Below, in pieces: positions 42,676-52,421 of a stretch of DNA of 64,000 nucleotides. The notes beneath the pieces are model-generated. The model did no database searches and had not been told where the DNA came from. It saw only the letters and a program-made list of their open reading frames with translations. The first letter of the stretch is position 1, and the number at the start of each line of letters is the position of its first letter. The DNA comes from Sinorhizobium fredii USDA 257 (GTDB taxonomy: Bacteria > Pseudomonadota > Alphaproteobacteria > Rhizobiales > Rhizobiaceae). Both the position numbers and the translations under genes were made by a program. The stretch lies in contig NC_018000.1 of the NCBI RefSeq assembly GCF_000265205.3, forward strand, positions 3,782,001 through 3,846,000, given 5' to 3'.

Positions 42676-44250
42676 GTGCCTGTTAAGGGACAAATTGCGA
42701 GCGGTCCGTTGCTGGCCGTGAGCAACCTGACGAAATTGTTCGGCTCGTTCGCAGCCTGCAATGCGATCAATCTGCACATAGAACCCGGAGAAATTCACGC
42801 CCTCCTCGGCGAGAACGGGGCGGGGAAATCGACCCTGGTGAAGATGCTGTTCGGCGTGCTTGCGCCGACCGCCGGAGAGATCCTGTGGATGGGCGACACT
42901 GTCCGCATCTCCAGTCCCGGCGACGCGCGCAAGCTCGGCATCGGCATGGTCTTCCAGCATTTCTCTCTCTTCGAGGCTTTGACCGTCGCCGAAAACATCG
43001 CGCTTTCGATGGATCGCAGCATTTCGCTTGCCCGCGTTGCCGAAGAGGCTTCGCGGCTGTCGCGCCTCTACGGCTTGCCGCTCGATCCAAATGCGCATGT
43101 CGCCGATCTTTCCGTCGGAGAACGGCAGCGCATCGAGATCGTGCGCGCTCTGCTGCAGAATCCGCAGCTGATCATCCTCGACGAGCCGACCTCGGTGCTG
43201 ACCCCGCAGGAGGCCGACCGATTGTTCGAAACGCTGTTGAAGCTGAAGGCGGAGGGGCGCTCCGTCCTCTATATCAGCCATCGGCTCGAGGAAGTGCAGC
43301 GCCTTTGCGACCGCGCCACGGTTCTGAGGCACGGCAAGGTCACCGGCGCCTGCGATCCGCGCGTCGAGACGCCGGCTTCGCTGGCGCGCATGATGGTCGG
43401 CAACGACGTGGCCGTGGTGACGCCCGAAGGCACGAACACCAAGGGCGACGTGCAACTCGAAGCGCGCCATCTTTCGGTTGCGGCGCGCACGCCGTTCGCG
43501 GTTTCCCTGAAGGACGTCTGTCTCAAGGTGAGAGGCGGTGAGGTGTTGGCGATTGCCGGCGTTGCCGGCAATGGCCAAAGCGAGCTCTTCGACGCGCTTT
43601 CGGGCGAGTATCCGGTGGCCGACGATAATGCCGTGCAAATTCGCCAGAAGCCGGTCGGAAGCAAGAACATCAATGCTCGCCGCCTGATGGGCGCCGGCTT
43701 CGTGCCGGAGGAGCGGCATGGGCATGCCGCGGTCGCCGCACTCTCCCTTTCCGACAATCTGGTCCTGGCGCGCAATCAATCGGACCGGCGCGCTTTTCTC
43801 GGTGGCGGCTTCTTGAAGATCATCCGCCAGGGGGCGGTCAAAGCGGCAGCCAAACGAATTTCCGAGGCGATGGACGTGCGCAAGAGCGGCGAGGACCCGC
43901 CGGCTGGTTCGCTTTCGGGCGGCAATCTGCAGAAGTTCATCGTTGGCCGCGAACTCGACCGGCAGCCGGCCGTGCTTATCGTCAACCAGCCTACCTGGGG
44001 CGTCGACGCCGGGGCGGCGAGCCGGATCCGCCAGGCGCTCGTCGATCTCGCCAAGGCTGGCTCCGCCGTGCTGGTGATCAGCCAGGACCTCGATGAGATA
44101 TTCGAGGTGGCGACCGAGATCGCCGTGATCAGCGAGGGGCGGCTTTCCGATCCCTATCCCGCCCGCGAACTCTCGCGCGAGAAGATCGGCCTGCTGATGG
44201 GGGGCATGCACGGCACCACGGAAGCTGCGGGAGCGGCACATGCGCATTGA
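42676..44250 (+). CDS. BMP-type ABC transporter, double ATP-binding protein
   Basis: 524 residues, two nucleotide-binding domains. Domain 1: Walker [12 protein letters not shown], signature LSVGERQRIEIV, Walker B LIILDEPTSVL. Domain 2: degenerate Walker A GVAGNGQSELFDAL and signature LSGGNLQKFIVGRE. This is the RbsA-like arrangement used in nucleoside (NupA-type) uptake systems. GTG start at 42676. The permease gene overlaps the 3' end by 11 bases. Confidence 0.94.
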   Translation: MPVKGQIASGPLLAVSNLTKLFGSFAACNAINLHIEPGEIHALLGENGAGKSTLVKMLFGVLAPTAGEILWMGDTVRISSPGDARKLGIGMVFQHFSLFEALTVAENIALSMDRSISLARVAEEASRLSRLYGLPLDPNAHVADLSVGERQRIEIVRALLQNPQLIILDEPTSVLTPQEADRLFETLLKLKAEGRSVLYISHRLEEVQRLCDRATVLRHGKVTGACDPRVETPASLARMMVGNDVAVVTPEGTNTKGDVQLEARHLSVAARTPFAVSLKDVCLKVRGGEVLAIAGVAGNGQSELFDALSGEYPVADDNAVQIRQKPVGSKNINARRLMGAGFVPEERHGHAAVAALSLSDNLVLARNQSDRRAFLGGGFLKIIRQGAVKAAAKRISEAMDVRKSGEDPPAGSLSGGNLQKFIVGRELDRQPAVLIVNQPTWGVDAGAASRIRQALVDLAKAGSAVLVISQDLDEIFEVATEIAVISEGRLSDPYPARELSREKIGLLMGGMHGTTEAAGAAHAH

Positions 44251-45334
44251 GCTCGAAAAGCGCCCGAAGATCTCGGCGCTGTTTTCCATCCTGTCGCCGT
44301 TCATCGCCTTTGCGCTGACCATCGTCTTCGGCGGCATCATGTTCGCGCTGCTCGGCAAGAACCCGATAGCGGCCCTCTACAGTTTCTTTGTCGAGCCGCT
44401 GAGCGAGGTGTGGTCGCTGCACGAGCTGGCGATCAAGGCCGCACCGCTGATCATGATCGGCGTCGGCCTCTCCGTCTGCTTCCGCTCCAACAACTGGAAT
44501 ATCGGTGCGGAAGGCCAGTTCATCATGGGGGCGATCACCGGCTCGATCCTGCCAGTCATCTTCTACGACTGGCAATCGCCGCTGGTGCTGCCGCTGATGC
44601 TGGTGCTTGGGATGATCGGTGGCGCGCTTTTCGCGGCGATTCCTGCCTTTCTCAAGGGCCATATGAACACCAACGAGATCCTGACCAGCCTGATGCTCGT
44701 CTATGTTGCCCAGCTCTTTCTCGACTGGCTGGTGCGCGGCCCCTGGCGCAACCCTCAGGGTATGAACTTTCCGGAAACTCGGACGTTCGGCGCCGACGCC
44801 ATCCTTCCAGAAATGCTCGCCTCCGGGCGCACGCATTGGGGATTTGCCTTCGCGATCATTGCGGCGATCCTGGTCTGGTTCATGATGCGCTACACGCTGC
44901 GCGGCTTCGAGATCACCGTTCTCGGCCAGTCCGAGCGGGCAGGGCGCTTTGCAGGCTTCTCATCGCGCAAGATGATCTGGTTCTCGATGCTGTTCTCGGG
45001 CGCGCTTGCCGGCCTTGCCGGCATTTCGGAAGTGAGCGGTGCGATCCAGCAGCTCAGGCCTGTCATCTCGCCCGGCTACGGCTTCACGGCGATCATCGTC
45101 GCGTTCCTGGGGCGCCTCAATCCGCTCGGCATAATCGCTGCCGGTCTGGTCCTGGCGCTCACCTATCTCGGCGGCGAGGCGGCGCAGCTTTCGATCGGCG
45201 TGTCCGAAAAAATGACGCGCGTCTTCCAGGGGCTGCTGCTGTTTTTCGTGCTGTCCTGCGACACGCTCATTCATTATCGGATCCGACTGGTCAGGGAGAG
45301 ATTCGCGGCGCTCAAGACGGATGAGGCGCGCTGA
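44240..45334 (+). CDS. BMP-type ABC transporter permease 1
   Basis: 364 residues, about nine membrane helices. Family motifs: SVCFRSNNWNIGAEGQFIMGAI near helix 3 (the GAEGQ box of BMP-type permeases) and the cytoplasmic FEITVLGQSERAGRFAGFSSRKM loop, then SPGYGFTAIIVAFLGRLNPLG. Forms the membrane channel with permease 2. Overlaps ATPase gene (11 bases) and permease 2 (one base, TGATG). Confidence 0.93.
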   Translation: MRIELEKRPKISALFSILSPFIAFALTIVFGGIMFALLGKNPIAALYSFFVEPLSEVWSLHELAIKAAPLIMIGVGLSVCFRSNNWNIGAEGQFIMGAITGSILPVIFYDWQSPLVLPLMLVLGMIGGALFAAIPAFLKGHMNTNEILTSLMLVYVAQLFLDWLVRGPWRNPQGMNFPETRTFGADAILPEMLASGRTHWGFAFAIIAAILVWFMMRYTLRGFEITVLGQSERAGRFAGFSSRKMIWFSMLFSGALAGLAGISEVSGAIQQLRPVISPGYGFTAIIVAFLGRLNPLGIIAAGLVLALTYLGGEAAQLSIGVSEKMTRVFQGLLLFFVLSCDTLIHYRIRLVRERFAALKTDEAR

Positions 45335-46254
45335 TGGGTATCGTCGAAGCAATCCTCCTGAGTGTCATCACGGCCGCGACGCCGCTCGTCCTTGCCGCAG
45401 CCGGCGAGCTTGTCGCCGAGCGGTCGGGCGTGCTGAATCTCGGCGTCGAGGGCATGATGATCATGGGGGCGGTCTGCGCCTTCGCTGCCACGCAGCTGAC
45501 CGGTTCGCCCTACCTCGGCGTGCTCGCGGGTATCGCCGCCGGCGCGTTGTTCTCGCTGCTGTTCGGTTTCCTGACGCTGACGCTCGTCGCCAACCAGGTG
45601 GCGACCGGCCTCGCGCTGACGCTGTTGGGCCTTGGCGTTTCCGGCATGCTGGGTGAGAGTTTCCTCGGAATGCAGGGCATCAAGCTGCAACCGATCGCCG
45701 TTCCGCTTCTGTCGCAAGTTCCGTTTGTCGGGCCGCTCATCTTCCGGCAGGACGCGATCTTCTATCTGTCGATCGCGATCGTCGCGGGAATCCATTGGTT
45801 TCTGTTCAGAACGCGTTCGGGGCTGAAGCTGCGCGCCGTCGGCGACAGTCACGGTTCCGCCCATGCCCTGGGCGTCGACGTCATCCGAACCCGCTACCTG
45901 GCGGTGCTTTTCGGCGGCGCCTGCGCAGGACTTGCCGGCGCGCAGCTTTCGCTGGTCTATACGCCGCAATGGGTCGAGAACATGTCGGCCGGCCGCGGCT
46001 GGATCGCGCTTGCCCTGGTGGTCTTCGCATCCTGGCGTCCCTGGCGGGTGGTTGCCGGCGGCTATCTGTTCGGGGCCGTTTCGATCAGCCAGCTTCACGC
46101 CCAGGCCTTCGGCATCGGTATACCCTCGCAGTTTCTTTCGTCGCTTCCCTATCTGGCGACAATTGTCGTACTCATTCTGATATCGCACAACCGGCGGATG
46201 ACCCTGATCAACACGCCGGCATCGCTCGGCAAACCGTTTGTGCCGGACCGGTGA
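45334..46254 (+). CDS. BMP-type ABC transporter permease 2
   Basis: 306 residues, about eight membrane helices. ATPLVLAAAGELVAERSGVLNLGVEGMMIMGA is the diagnostic second-permease motif; later GLKLRAVGDSHGSAHALGVDV and MSAGRGWIALALVVFASWRPW. Start coupled to permease 1. Together with the 45.3 kb gene it makes the heteromeric channel. Confidence 0.93.
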   Translation: MGIVEAILLSVITAATPLVLAAAGELVAERSGVLNLGVEGMMIMGAVCAFAATQLTGSPYLGVLAGIAAGALFSLLFGFLTLTLVANQVATGLALTLLGLGVSGMLGESFLGMQGIKLQPIAVPLLSQVPFVGPLIFRQDAIFYLSIAIVAGIHWFLFRTRSGLKLRAVGDSHGSAHALGVDVIRTRYLAVLFGGACAGLAGAQLSLVYTPQWVENMSAGRGWIALALVVFASWRPWRVVAGGYLFGAVSISQLHAQAFGIGIPSQFLSSLPYLATIVVLILISHNRRMTLINTPASLGKPFVPDR

Positions 46255-46295
46255 ACAACAACCAGACGGAATACTCGAACCGACAGAGGTCAAAA

Positions 46296-47366
46296 ATGAA
46301 AAAACTACTCCTCGCCCTCGCAACCACGACTGCGGTGCTCGGCTTTGCATCAGTCGCAAGCGCCCAGGAAAAGGCCAAGATTTGCTTCGTCTACGTGGGC
46401 TCGAAGACCGATGGCGGCTGGACGCAGGCGCATGACATCGGTCGCCAGCAGGTCGAAAAGGAACTGGGAGACAAGGTCGAGACGCAGTTCCTCGAAAACG
46501 TGCCGGAAGGGCCGGATGCGGAGCGCGCCATCGAGCGCCTGGCGCGTTCGGGCTGCGGTCTGATCTACACCACGTCCTTCGGATTCATGGACGCAACGGT
46601 CAAGATCGCCCAGAAATTCCCGGACGTGAAGTTCGAGCACGCCACCGGCTACAAGACCGCACCGAACGTCGCGACCTATAACAGCCGCTTCTATGAGGGC
46701 CGCTACATCCAGGGCCAGATCGCCGCCAAGATGTCGCAAAAGGGCGTTGCCGGCTACATCGCCTCCTTCCCGATTCCGGAAGTGGTGATGGGCATCAACG
46801 CCTTCGTCATCGGCGCCCGCTCGGTCAATCCGGACTTCAAGATCAAGGTCGTATGGGCGAACACCTGGTTCGACCCGGGCAAGGAGGCGGATGCCGCCAA
46901 GGCGCTCATCGACCAAGGCGTCGACATTCTCACCCAGCACACCGACACGACCGCTCCGATGCAGGTTGCGGCCGAACGCGGCATCAAGGCCTTCGGTCAG
47001 GCATCCGACATGATCGCCGCCGGTCCGAAGACCCAGCTGACGGCGATCGTCGACACCTGGGGCGCCTATTACGTCAAGCGCACCCAGGCCTTCCTCGACG
47101 GCAAGTGGGAGACGACGTCGAGCTGGGACGGCCTGAAGGACGGCATCCTGACGATGGCGCCCTACACGAACATGCCCGATGACGTGAAGGCGATGGCGGA
47201 AGCGACGGAAGCGAAGATCAAGTCCGGCGAACTGAAGCCGTTCACCGGTCCGCTCAACAAGCAGGACGGCACGGCATGGCTCAAGGAAGGCGAATCTTCC
47301 GATGACGCCACGCTCCTCGGCATGAACTTCTATGTCGAAGGCGTCGACGACAAACTGCCGCAATAA
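46296..47366 (+). CDS. BMP-family substrate-binding lipoprotein/periplasmic protein
   Basis: 356 residues, signal peptide cleaved near SVASAQE (no lipobox, so soluble). BMP (PnrA/Med-like) fold: ICFVYVGSKTDGGWTQAHD, YTTSFGFMDATVKIAQKFPDVKFEHATG, and QHTDTTAPMQVAAERG. Such proteins bind purine nucleosides or related compounds. GAGG ribosome binding site. Ends the four-gene operon, followed by a Rho-independent terminator. Confidence 0.93.
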   Translation: MKKLLLALATTTAVLGFASVASAQEKAKICFVYVGSKTDGGWTQAHDIGRQQVEKELGDKVETQFLENVPEGPDAERAIERLARSGCGLIYTTSFGFMDATVKIAQKFPDVKFEHATGYKTAPNVATYNSRFYEGRYIQGQIAAKMSQKGVAGYIASFPIPEVVMGINAFVIGARSVNPDFKIKVVWANTWFDPGKEADAAKALIDQGVDILTQHTDTTAPMQVAAERGIKAFGQASDMIAAGPKTQLTAIVDTWGAYYVKRTQAFLDGKWETTSSWDGLKDGILTMAPYTNMPDDVKAMAEATEAKIKSGELKPFTGPLNKQDGTAWLKEGESSDDATLLGMNFYVEGVDDKLPQ

Positions 47367-47399
47367 AGCGGGAAGGGCATCGGCCTTTGAAGTCTCTGC

Positions 47400-47427
47400 A
47401 AACCCCACGCAAAGGCGTGGGGTTTTG
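47400..47427 (+). terminator. Rho-independent terminator of the BMP operon
   Basis: Stem CCCCACGC (47403-47410) / GCGTGGGG (47415-47422), loop AAAG, then TTTT; flanking AA/TT extend the stem. About 36 bp after the stop. Confidence 0.92.
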
Positions 47428-47616
47428 TCCTTTACGGTATCGGCAATGCGGCACGGGAACCGCGTCCGATGGGCGCCGGGAAGCCTACGTCGGACTATCG
47501 GGAATCGTATATTCGATCTACTGTTATGTGAGCTTCTGCTCTCGGAACGAGAAGCAGGGCGACGACATGAAAAACAGCGCCTGCCGCGGCAAGGAGGCAC
47601 TCTTGGAGGGGACGGG

Positions 47617-48372
47617 GTGAACAAGAGCCTGCTTGATACGGTCATATCCAGGACACCGAAGCGAACGAGCCATGCGCAGGTCGTGGATCAACTCGGCAAG
47701 GCGATCGTTTCGGGAGAATTTCCGGTCGGCAGCATTCTTCCCGGCGACCCTGAACTGGCACTCCGGTTCCGTGTGTCGCGCACTGTTTTGCGCGAGGCGA
47801 TGAAAACGCTTGCGGCGAAGGGCATGATTGTCCCCCGTGCCCGCATCGGAACGCGCGTGACACCCAGGAAAGAGTGGAATCTCTTCGACGCCGATATTCT
47901 GACCTGGCATTTCGCATGTGGGGTGGACGAGGATTTCCTTTATCATCTGAGCGAGGTGCGGCTCGCATTCGAGACGCACGCGGCTGCTTTGGCCGCGCGC
48001 AACGCGACCGATGCGGAAATTGCCACCATGATGCGGCTTGCGGTTGCCATGGGCGACGCAAGTCACACGGCTGAAACGCTGGCAGTGGCCGACCTGAAGT
48101 TCCATCTCTCCGTTCTCGAAGCATCCGGAAATCCGTTCCTCAGAACGGTCGGCGGTCTGATCGAGGCGGCCTTGGTCGGCGTGTTCAAATTGAGTTCGCC
48201 GACTGACGAAAAGGGCGGCATAGACGAGGTGGCTCGCAACCACATCCGCATCGTCGAGGAGATCGGCAGGAGGGATGAGGTTGGCGCGCGGCAAGCGATG
48301 GAATACGTCATCAAATACGGGCGTGATCGAATCCAGAAAGCCTTCCATCCGGAGCAGAGCGGCAAGAACTGA
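47617..48372 (+). CDS. GntR-family (FadR/FCD) transcriptional regulator
   Basis: 251 residues. N-terminal winged HTH (LGKAIVSGEFPVGSILPGDPELALRFRVSRTVLREAMKTLAAKG), then the all-helical FCD effector domain with its metal/ligand residues Asp, His, His (DLKFHLSVLEASGN and NHIRIVEEI). GTG start at 47617 follows GGAGGGG. Between the BMP operon and the CNNM gene, so it may control the transporter or act on a carbon pathway elsewhere. Confidence 0.92.
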   Translation: MNKSLLDTVISRTPKRTSHAQVVDQLGKAIVSGEFPVGSILPGDPELALRFRVSRTVLREAMKTLAAKGMIVPRARIGTRVTPRKEWNLFDADILTWHFACGVDEDFLYHLSEVRLAFETHAAALAARNATDAEIATMMRLAVAMGDASHTAETLAVADLKFHLSVLEASGNPFLRTVGGLIEAALVGVFKLSSPTDEKGGIDEVARNHIRIVEEIGRRDEVGARQAMEYVIKYGRDRIQKAFHPEQSGKN

Positions 48373-48517
48373 CGGCGCGGCTGCGCTGTACAACCGCTGC
48401 TACGTCCGCGGAAGCCGCAGATCGCCAGACTGGCCTTGCCCGCACAGCCGCCGTGGCCTATCTGAGAGAACAGTCGTTTCTCATCTGCCGACTTCCCAAG
48501 AGCGGTGAACGGAGCCT

Positions 48518-49813
48518 ATGTCCGAGCTTTTTGTCATTCTTCTTCTGCTTCTGGTCAATGCTTTCTTTGCGCTCTCGGAAATGGCGATCGTTTCGGCAAG
48601 CAAACCCTTGCTGCGTCAGATGGTCAAGCAGGGAAACCTTCGCGCCGAATATGCTCTGCGGCTTGCCGAGGAGCCTGGCAAGTTCCTGTCCACAGTCCAG
48701 GTCGGCATTACGCTCGTCGGCATCCTGGCCGGCGCCTATGGCGGCGCGACCATCGCGGCGAAGCTTGCACCGGTCCTGGACGAGATTGCCTGGATAAACC
48801 CCTATGGCAATACGGTTGCCGTGGCCCTTGTCGTCACGCTCATCACCTTCCTGTCGGTCGTGATCGGCGAGCTCATCCCGAAGCAGCTGGCGCTCAGGAA
48901 CTCGGAAGGCCTGGCGATTTTTGTTGCACGGCCGATGACCTTGCTTTCGCGGATAGTCGCGCCGGTTGTCTATCTTTTCGAGACTGCCGCTCGCCTGGCG
49001 ATGCGCCTGATGGGCATGCAGGCCGAGGATCCCGATCACGTCACCGAAGAGGAAGTGCATGCGATCATGGCCGAAGGCGTGGAGAGCGGCGCGATCGAGA
49101 AGAGCGAACACGAGATGCTGCGGCGCATCATCCGGCTCGGCGACAGGAACGTCAAATCGATCATGACACACCGCACGGAGGTGAGCTTTATCGACGTCAA
49201 TGACAGCCTGGAGACGATCGGTCGCAAGATTCGGCAGTTCGGCCATTCCCGTTATCCGGTCATCGAGGGCCCGGCCGGCGACGTGATCGGAGCGGTGCTG
49301 GCAAAGGAAATCCTCAACGCCACGATCGCCGCGCCGTTCGATATCCGCAACTATGTCCGCGAGATTCTGACGCTGCCGGAGACAGCCTCGTGCCTCAAGG
49401 CTCTCGAAGCCTTCAAGGCGTCGAGCGTCAACATGGCGATGATCGTCGACGAGTACGGCAGCACGGAAGGCATCATAACGACCGCCGACATCCTGGAGGC
49501 GATCGTCGGTGTCATCCCGTCGAACTACGACGATATCGAGCACGCCCATATTCGTGCACGCGAGGATGGCAGCTATCTCGTCGATGGTCGGACGCCGATC
49601 GATGAAATTCATCTTCAGATCGGCATCGAAGGCATCGATATGGATGGCGATTTCGAGACGATCGCGGGTTTCCTGGTGCAGCAGTTGCGCAAGACTCCGG
49701 AGGAAGGCGATTGCGCCGAGGCGCACGGATATCGCTTCGAAGTGCTCGACATGGACGGCCGCCGCATCGACAAGATCCTTGTCAGCCGCCGCGCCGAAGA
49801 ACATTCGGCCTGA
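48518..49813 (+). CDS. CNNM/CorC-HlyC family transporter-associated protein
   Basis: 431 residues. DUF21 membrane domain (about 1-190; FFALSEMAIVSASKPLLRQM and GELIPKQLALRN), two CBS domains (about 200-335; VKSIMTHRTEVSF, MIVDEYGSTEGIITTADILEAIVG) and a C-terminal CorC_HlyC domain (GDFETIAGFLVQQLRKTPEEGD). Bacterial members are linked to Mg2+/Co2+ export. Convergent with the moeA operon. Confidence 0.93.
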   Translation: MSELFVILLLLLVNAFFALSEMAIVSASKPLLRQMVKQGNLRAEYALRLAEEPGKFLSTVQVGITLVGILAGAYGGATIAAKLAPVLDEIAWINPYGNTVAVALVVTLITFLSVVIGELIPKQLALRNSEGLAIFVARPMTLLSRIVAPVVYLFETAARLAMRLMGMQAEDPDHVTEEEVHAIMAEGVESGAIEKSEHEMLRRIIRLGDRNVKSIMTHRTEVSFIDVNDSLETIGRKIRQFGHSRYPVIEGPAGDVIGAVLAKEILNATIAAPFDIRNYVREILTLPETASCLKALEAFKASSVNMAMIVDEYGSTEGIITTADILEAIVGVIPSNYDDIEHAHIRAREDGSYLVDGRTPIDEIHLQIGIEGIDMDGDFETIAGFLVQQLRKTPEEGDCAEAHGYRFEVLDMDGRRIDKILVSRRAEEHSA

Positions 49814-49882
49814 TGGAAGGAAAAGACCGGGCGACGCCTCAGCCCGCACGAGCGTTACGACAAATGCTCGTTGCGGCCAGTC

Positions 49883-51103
49883 TCAGGCCGGATCCCGAAG
49901 CTTGAGAACGGTGCAGTGGTCTCCAGGCGCCGCGGCCGGCGTTTGTGGCGGGCGAACGATCAGGCCGTCCGACTGCGCGAAGACCTTGGTCATCGACGAG
50001 TCCTGGCGCGGGAAGGGGTGCGCCAGCAGCGAGCCGTCCGGCTCGCGGGAGAGGCGCGCCCGAACATAGTCCTGGCGGCGGTCGTTGGCAGGCAACGGCG
50101 CGGCGAGCTTCGCCGAGATTAGCCGCGAGCGGTGCGGAAGATGTGCAAGCTTACGCGTCAACGGCTCCAGGAAGAGCAGGGCGCAGACGAGACTCGAGAC
50201 CGGATTGCCGGGCAGTCCGAGCACCGTCATGCCGGCGAGATCTCCGACCATCAGCGGCTTTCCCGGACGCATGGCAATACGCCAGAAATCGAGCGTCATA
50301 CCGCAGCCGAGGAGCGTCGATTGCACGAGATCATGGTCGCCGACCGAGGCTCCCCCGAGCGTGACGAGCACGTCGGCTTGAGCGGCCTGCGCCTTTGCGA
50401 CCGCAGCGGCAATCGCAGACTGGTCGTCACGAACGATGCCGAGATCCAGTATGTCCGCGCCATTTTCGCGAGCGATCGCCGCAACACCAAAACTGTTCGA
50501 GGCGATGATCTGGTCGGCCCCGGGCAAACTGCCGGGCGGCAGCAATTCGTCACCCGTGGCGAGAATTGCGATCTTTGGACGGAGGAAGACCGGCAGGCTC
50601 GCTTGGTTCATACTGGCGGCCAGCGTCAGCCGGCCGGCATCGAGGACGCTTCCGGCATGGAGTGTGATCTCACCCTCTTCGAAGTCCTGTCCCGACAATC
50701 GGATATGGCGGCCCTTCGCCGGCGCGAAAAGGGTGCGAATCCGATTGCCCTTAAGGCGCTCGATATCTTCCTGCAGAATGACGGTATCGGCGCCGTCCGC
50801 GAGCGGCGCGCCGGTGAAGATGCGTACCGCTTCGCCTGGCCCAACTCGGCCTCGAAATCCGCGTCCCGCCGCCGATTGCCCGATTACCGTCAGTTCGGCG
50901 CCGACATCGGCGATGTCCTCGTGGCGGACGGCATAGCCATCCATGGCGGAATTGTCGAAAGGTGGGTGCGTGAGCAGAGCTCCGGTGTCCTCGGCAAGCA
51001 CGCGGCCGAGGCAATCATGCAGCGCAAGCCGCTCCGTACTCAGCCGCGACCGGGCCAGGGCAAGTACCCTTTCGAGCGCCTCTTCGACCGGGAGCAGCGA
51101 CAT
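49883..51103 (-). CDS. moeA: Molybdopterin molybdenumtransferase
   Basis: 406 residues. Domains in order: N-terminal MoeA_N (PPFDNSAMDGYAVR), MoCF-binding domain (VLVTLGGASVGDHDLVQ and KPLMVGDLAGMTVLGLPGNPVSSLV) and MoeA_C. It inserts molybdate into adenylylated molybdopterin in the cytoplasm. Start overlaps the moaC stop (TGATG). Last gene of the trpD-trpC-moaC-moeA run. Confidence 0.96.
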   Translation of the reverse strand: MSLLPVEEALERVLALARSRLSTERLALHDCLGRVLAEDTGALLTHPPFDNSAMDGYAVRHEDIADVGAELTVIGQSAAGRGFRGRVGPGEAVRIFTGAPLADGADTVILQEDIERLKGNRIRTLFAPAKGRHIRLSGQDFEEGEITLHAGSVLDAGRLTLAASMNQASLPVFLRPKIAILATGDELLPPGSLPGADQIIASNSFGVAAIARENGADILDLGIVRDDQSAIAAAVAKAQAAQADVLVTLGGASVGDHDLVQSTLLGCGMTLDFWRIAMRPGKPLMVGDLAGMTVLGLPGNPVSSLVCALLFLEPLTRKLAHLPHRSRLISAKLAAPLPANDRRQDYVRARLSREPDGSLLAHPFPRQDSSMTKVFAQSDGLIVRPPQTPAAAPGDHCTVLKLRDPA

Positions 51104-51597
51104 CAGCCCTGGTCTCCATCCCGGCGATAGTCGCCGGATCGCCCGCCCGATTTGCTGACGAGGCGAATGCCGCCGATCTCCATCTCCCGGTCGGCGGCCT
51201 TTGCCATGTCGTATATCGTCAGACAGGCTATGCTCACCGCCGTCAACGCCTCCATCTCGACGCCCGTCCTCCCCTTGAGCTTCGCCATTGCCTCGACGCG
51301 CAGACCTGGCAAGGCATCGTCCGGCGCGATATCAACGGAGACCTTGGTCAGCATCAGCGGGTGGCAGAGCGGAATGAGGCTCGACGTCTGCTTAGCAGCC
51401 ATGATGCCGGCGAGCCGGGCCGTGCCGATGACATCGCCTTTCTTGGCGTTGCCTTCGAGGATCAGGGCCAGCGTCTCCGGTTGCATCCGGACAAAGCCTT
51501 CGGCGACGGCGACACGCACCGTCTCCGCCTTGTCGCCAACGTCGACCATATGGGCTTCGCCGGCACTGTCGATATGGGTGAGGCGCGGGCCGCTCAT
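51103..51597 (-). CDS. moaC: Cyclic pyranopterin monophosphate synthase
   Basis: 164 residues. Characteristic [25 protein letters not shown] and [33 protein letters not shown] with the catalytic Lys and Asp region intact. It converts the MoaA product to cyclic pyranopterin monophosphate in molybdenum cofactor synthesis. ATG at 51597 overlaps the trpC stop; a GTG at 51600 is possible. Confidence 0.96.
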   Translation of the reverse strand: MSGPRLTHIDSAGEAHMVDVGDKAETVRVAVAEGFVRMQPETLALILEGNAKKGDVIGTARLAGIMAAKQTSSLIPLCHPLMLTKVSVDIAPDDALPGLRVEAMAKLKGRTGVEMEALTAVSIACLTIYDMAKAADREMEIGGIRLVSKSGGRSGDYRRDGDQG

Positions 51598-52412
51598 CAC
51601 TCGGCTGCCAGAGCGCTTCCGGAGCCGGTCAACAGCGCGCGCGTTGCCGCCCCCACGTCGTCTTTTCTCATCAGGCTTTCGCCGACGAGAAATGTCGTGA
51701 TGCCGCTCTTTTCGAGGCGCTTGCAGTCCTCATGCGTGAAGATGCCGCTTTCGCCGACCAGCAGGCGATCGGCCGGGACCATCGGCGCGAGCTGTTCCGA
51801 AACGGCAAGATCGACCGCGAACGTCCTCAAGTTGCGGTTGTTGATGCCGATGAGGGGAGACGACAGCCGCAGCGCTCGCTCCATTTCCTCCGCGTCATGC
51901 ACCTCGACGAGCACATCCATGCCGAGCGCAAACGCCGCGTCTTCGAGACGGTGTGCATCGTCGTCGGTGAGCGATGCCATGATCAGCAGAATGCAGTCTG
52001 CGCCCCAGGCGCGGGCTTCGAAGACCTGGTAGGTATCGAACATGAAGTCCTTGCGCAGCGCCGGCAGCGAACAGGCGGCCCGCGCCGCCGTCAGAAATTC
52101 GGGGGCGCCCTGAAAACTAGGCGTATCCGTCAGGACCGAAAGGCTGGCAGCCCCGCCCGCCGCATAGGCTTTCGCCAGCCCAGGCGGATCGAAATCCGGG
52201 CGAATCAATCCTTTCGATGGACTGGCCTTCTTGATTTCGGCGATCAGACCGAATTCGCCTTTCTGGCGACGCGCCGCAAGCGCGGCGTGAAAGCCGCGCG
52301 GCGACGACTGATCGGCGATCCGCGCCCTCAGCGCGTCGAGTGGAACGCGCGATTTCGCGGCAGCGATCTCCTCGCGCTTGTAAGCCTCGATCTTGCGCAG
52401 AATGTCCGTCAT
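51597..52412 (-). CDS. trpC: Indole-3-glycerol-phosphate synthase
   Basis: 271 residues, TIM barrel. Signature [23 protein letters not shown] (catalytic Lys, Glu), [34 protein letters not shown] and [12 protein letters not shown]. It closes the indole ring of carboxyphenylaminodeoxyribulose phosphate in tryptophan synthesis. Ten bases downstream of trpD; coupled to moaC. Confidence 0.97.
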   Translation of the reverse strand: MTDILRKIEAYKREEIAAAKSRVPLDALRARIADQSSPRGFHAALAARRQKGEFGLIAEIKKASPSKGLIRPDFDPPGLAKAYAAGGAASLSVLTDTPSFQGAPEFLTAARAACSLPALRKDFMFDTYQVFEARAWGADCILLIMASLTDDDAHRLEDAAFALGMDVLVEVHDAEEMERALRLSSPLIGINNRNLRTFAVDLAVSEQLAPMVPADRLLVGESGIFTHEDCKRLEKSGITTFLVGESLMRKDDVGAATRALLTGSGSALAAE

Positions 52413-52421
52413 GTCTTCTCC

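Noticed and set aside
41389..44358. 989-codon open frame on the minus strand
   Set aside because: It is antisense to pcs, qor and the ABC ATPase, all with clear motifs. Long antisense frames are common in GC-rich codon-biased DNA, and the translation is Arg/His/Asp-rich without any domain.
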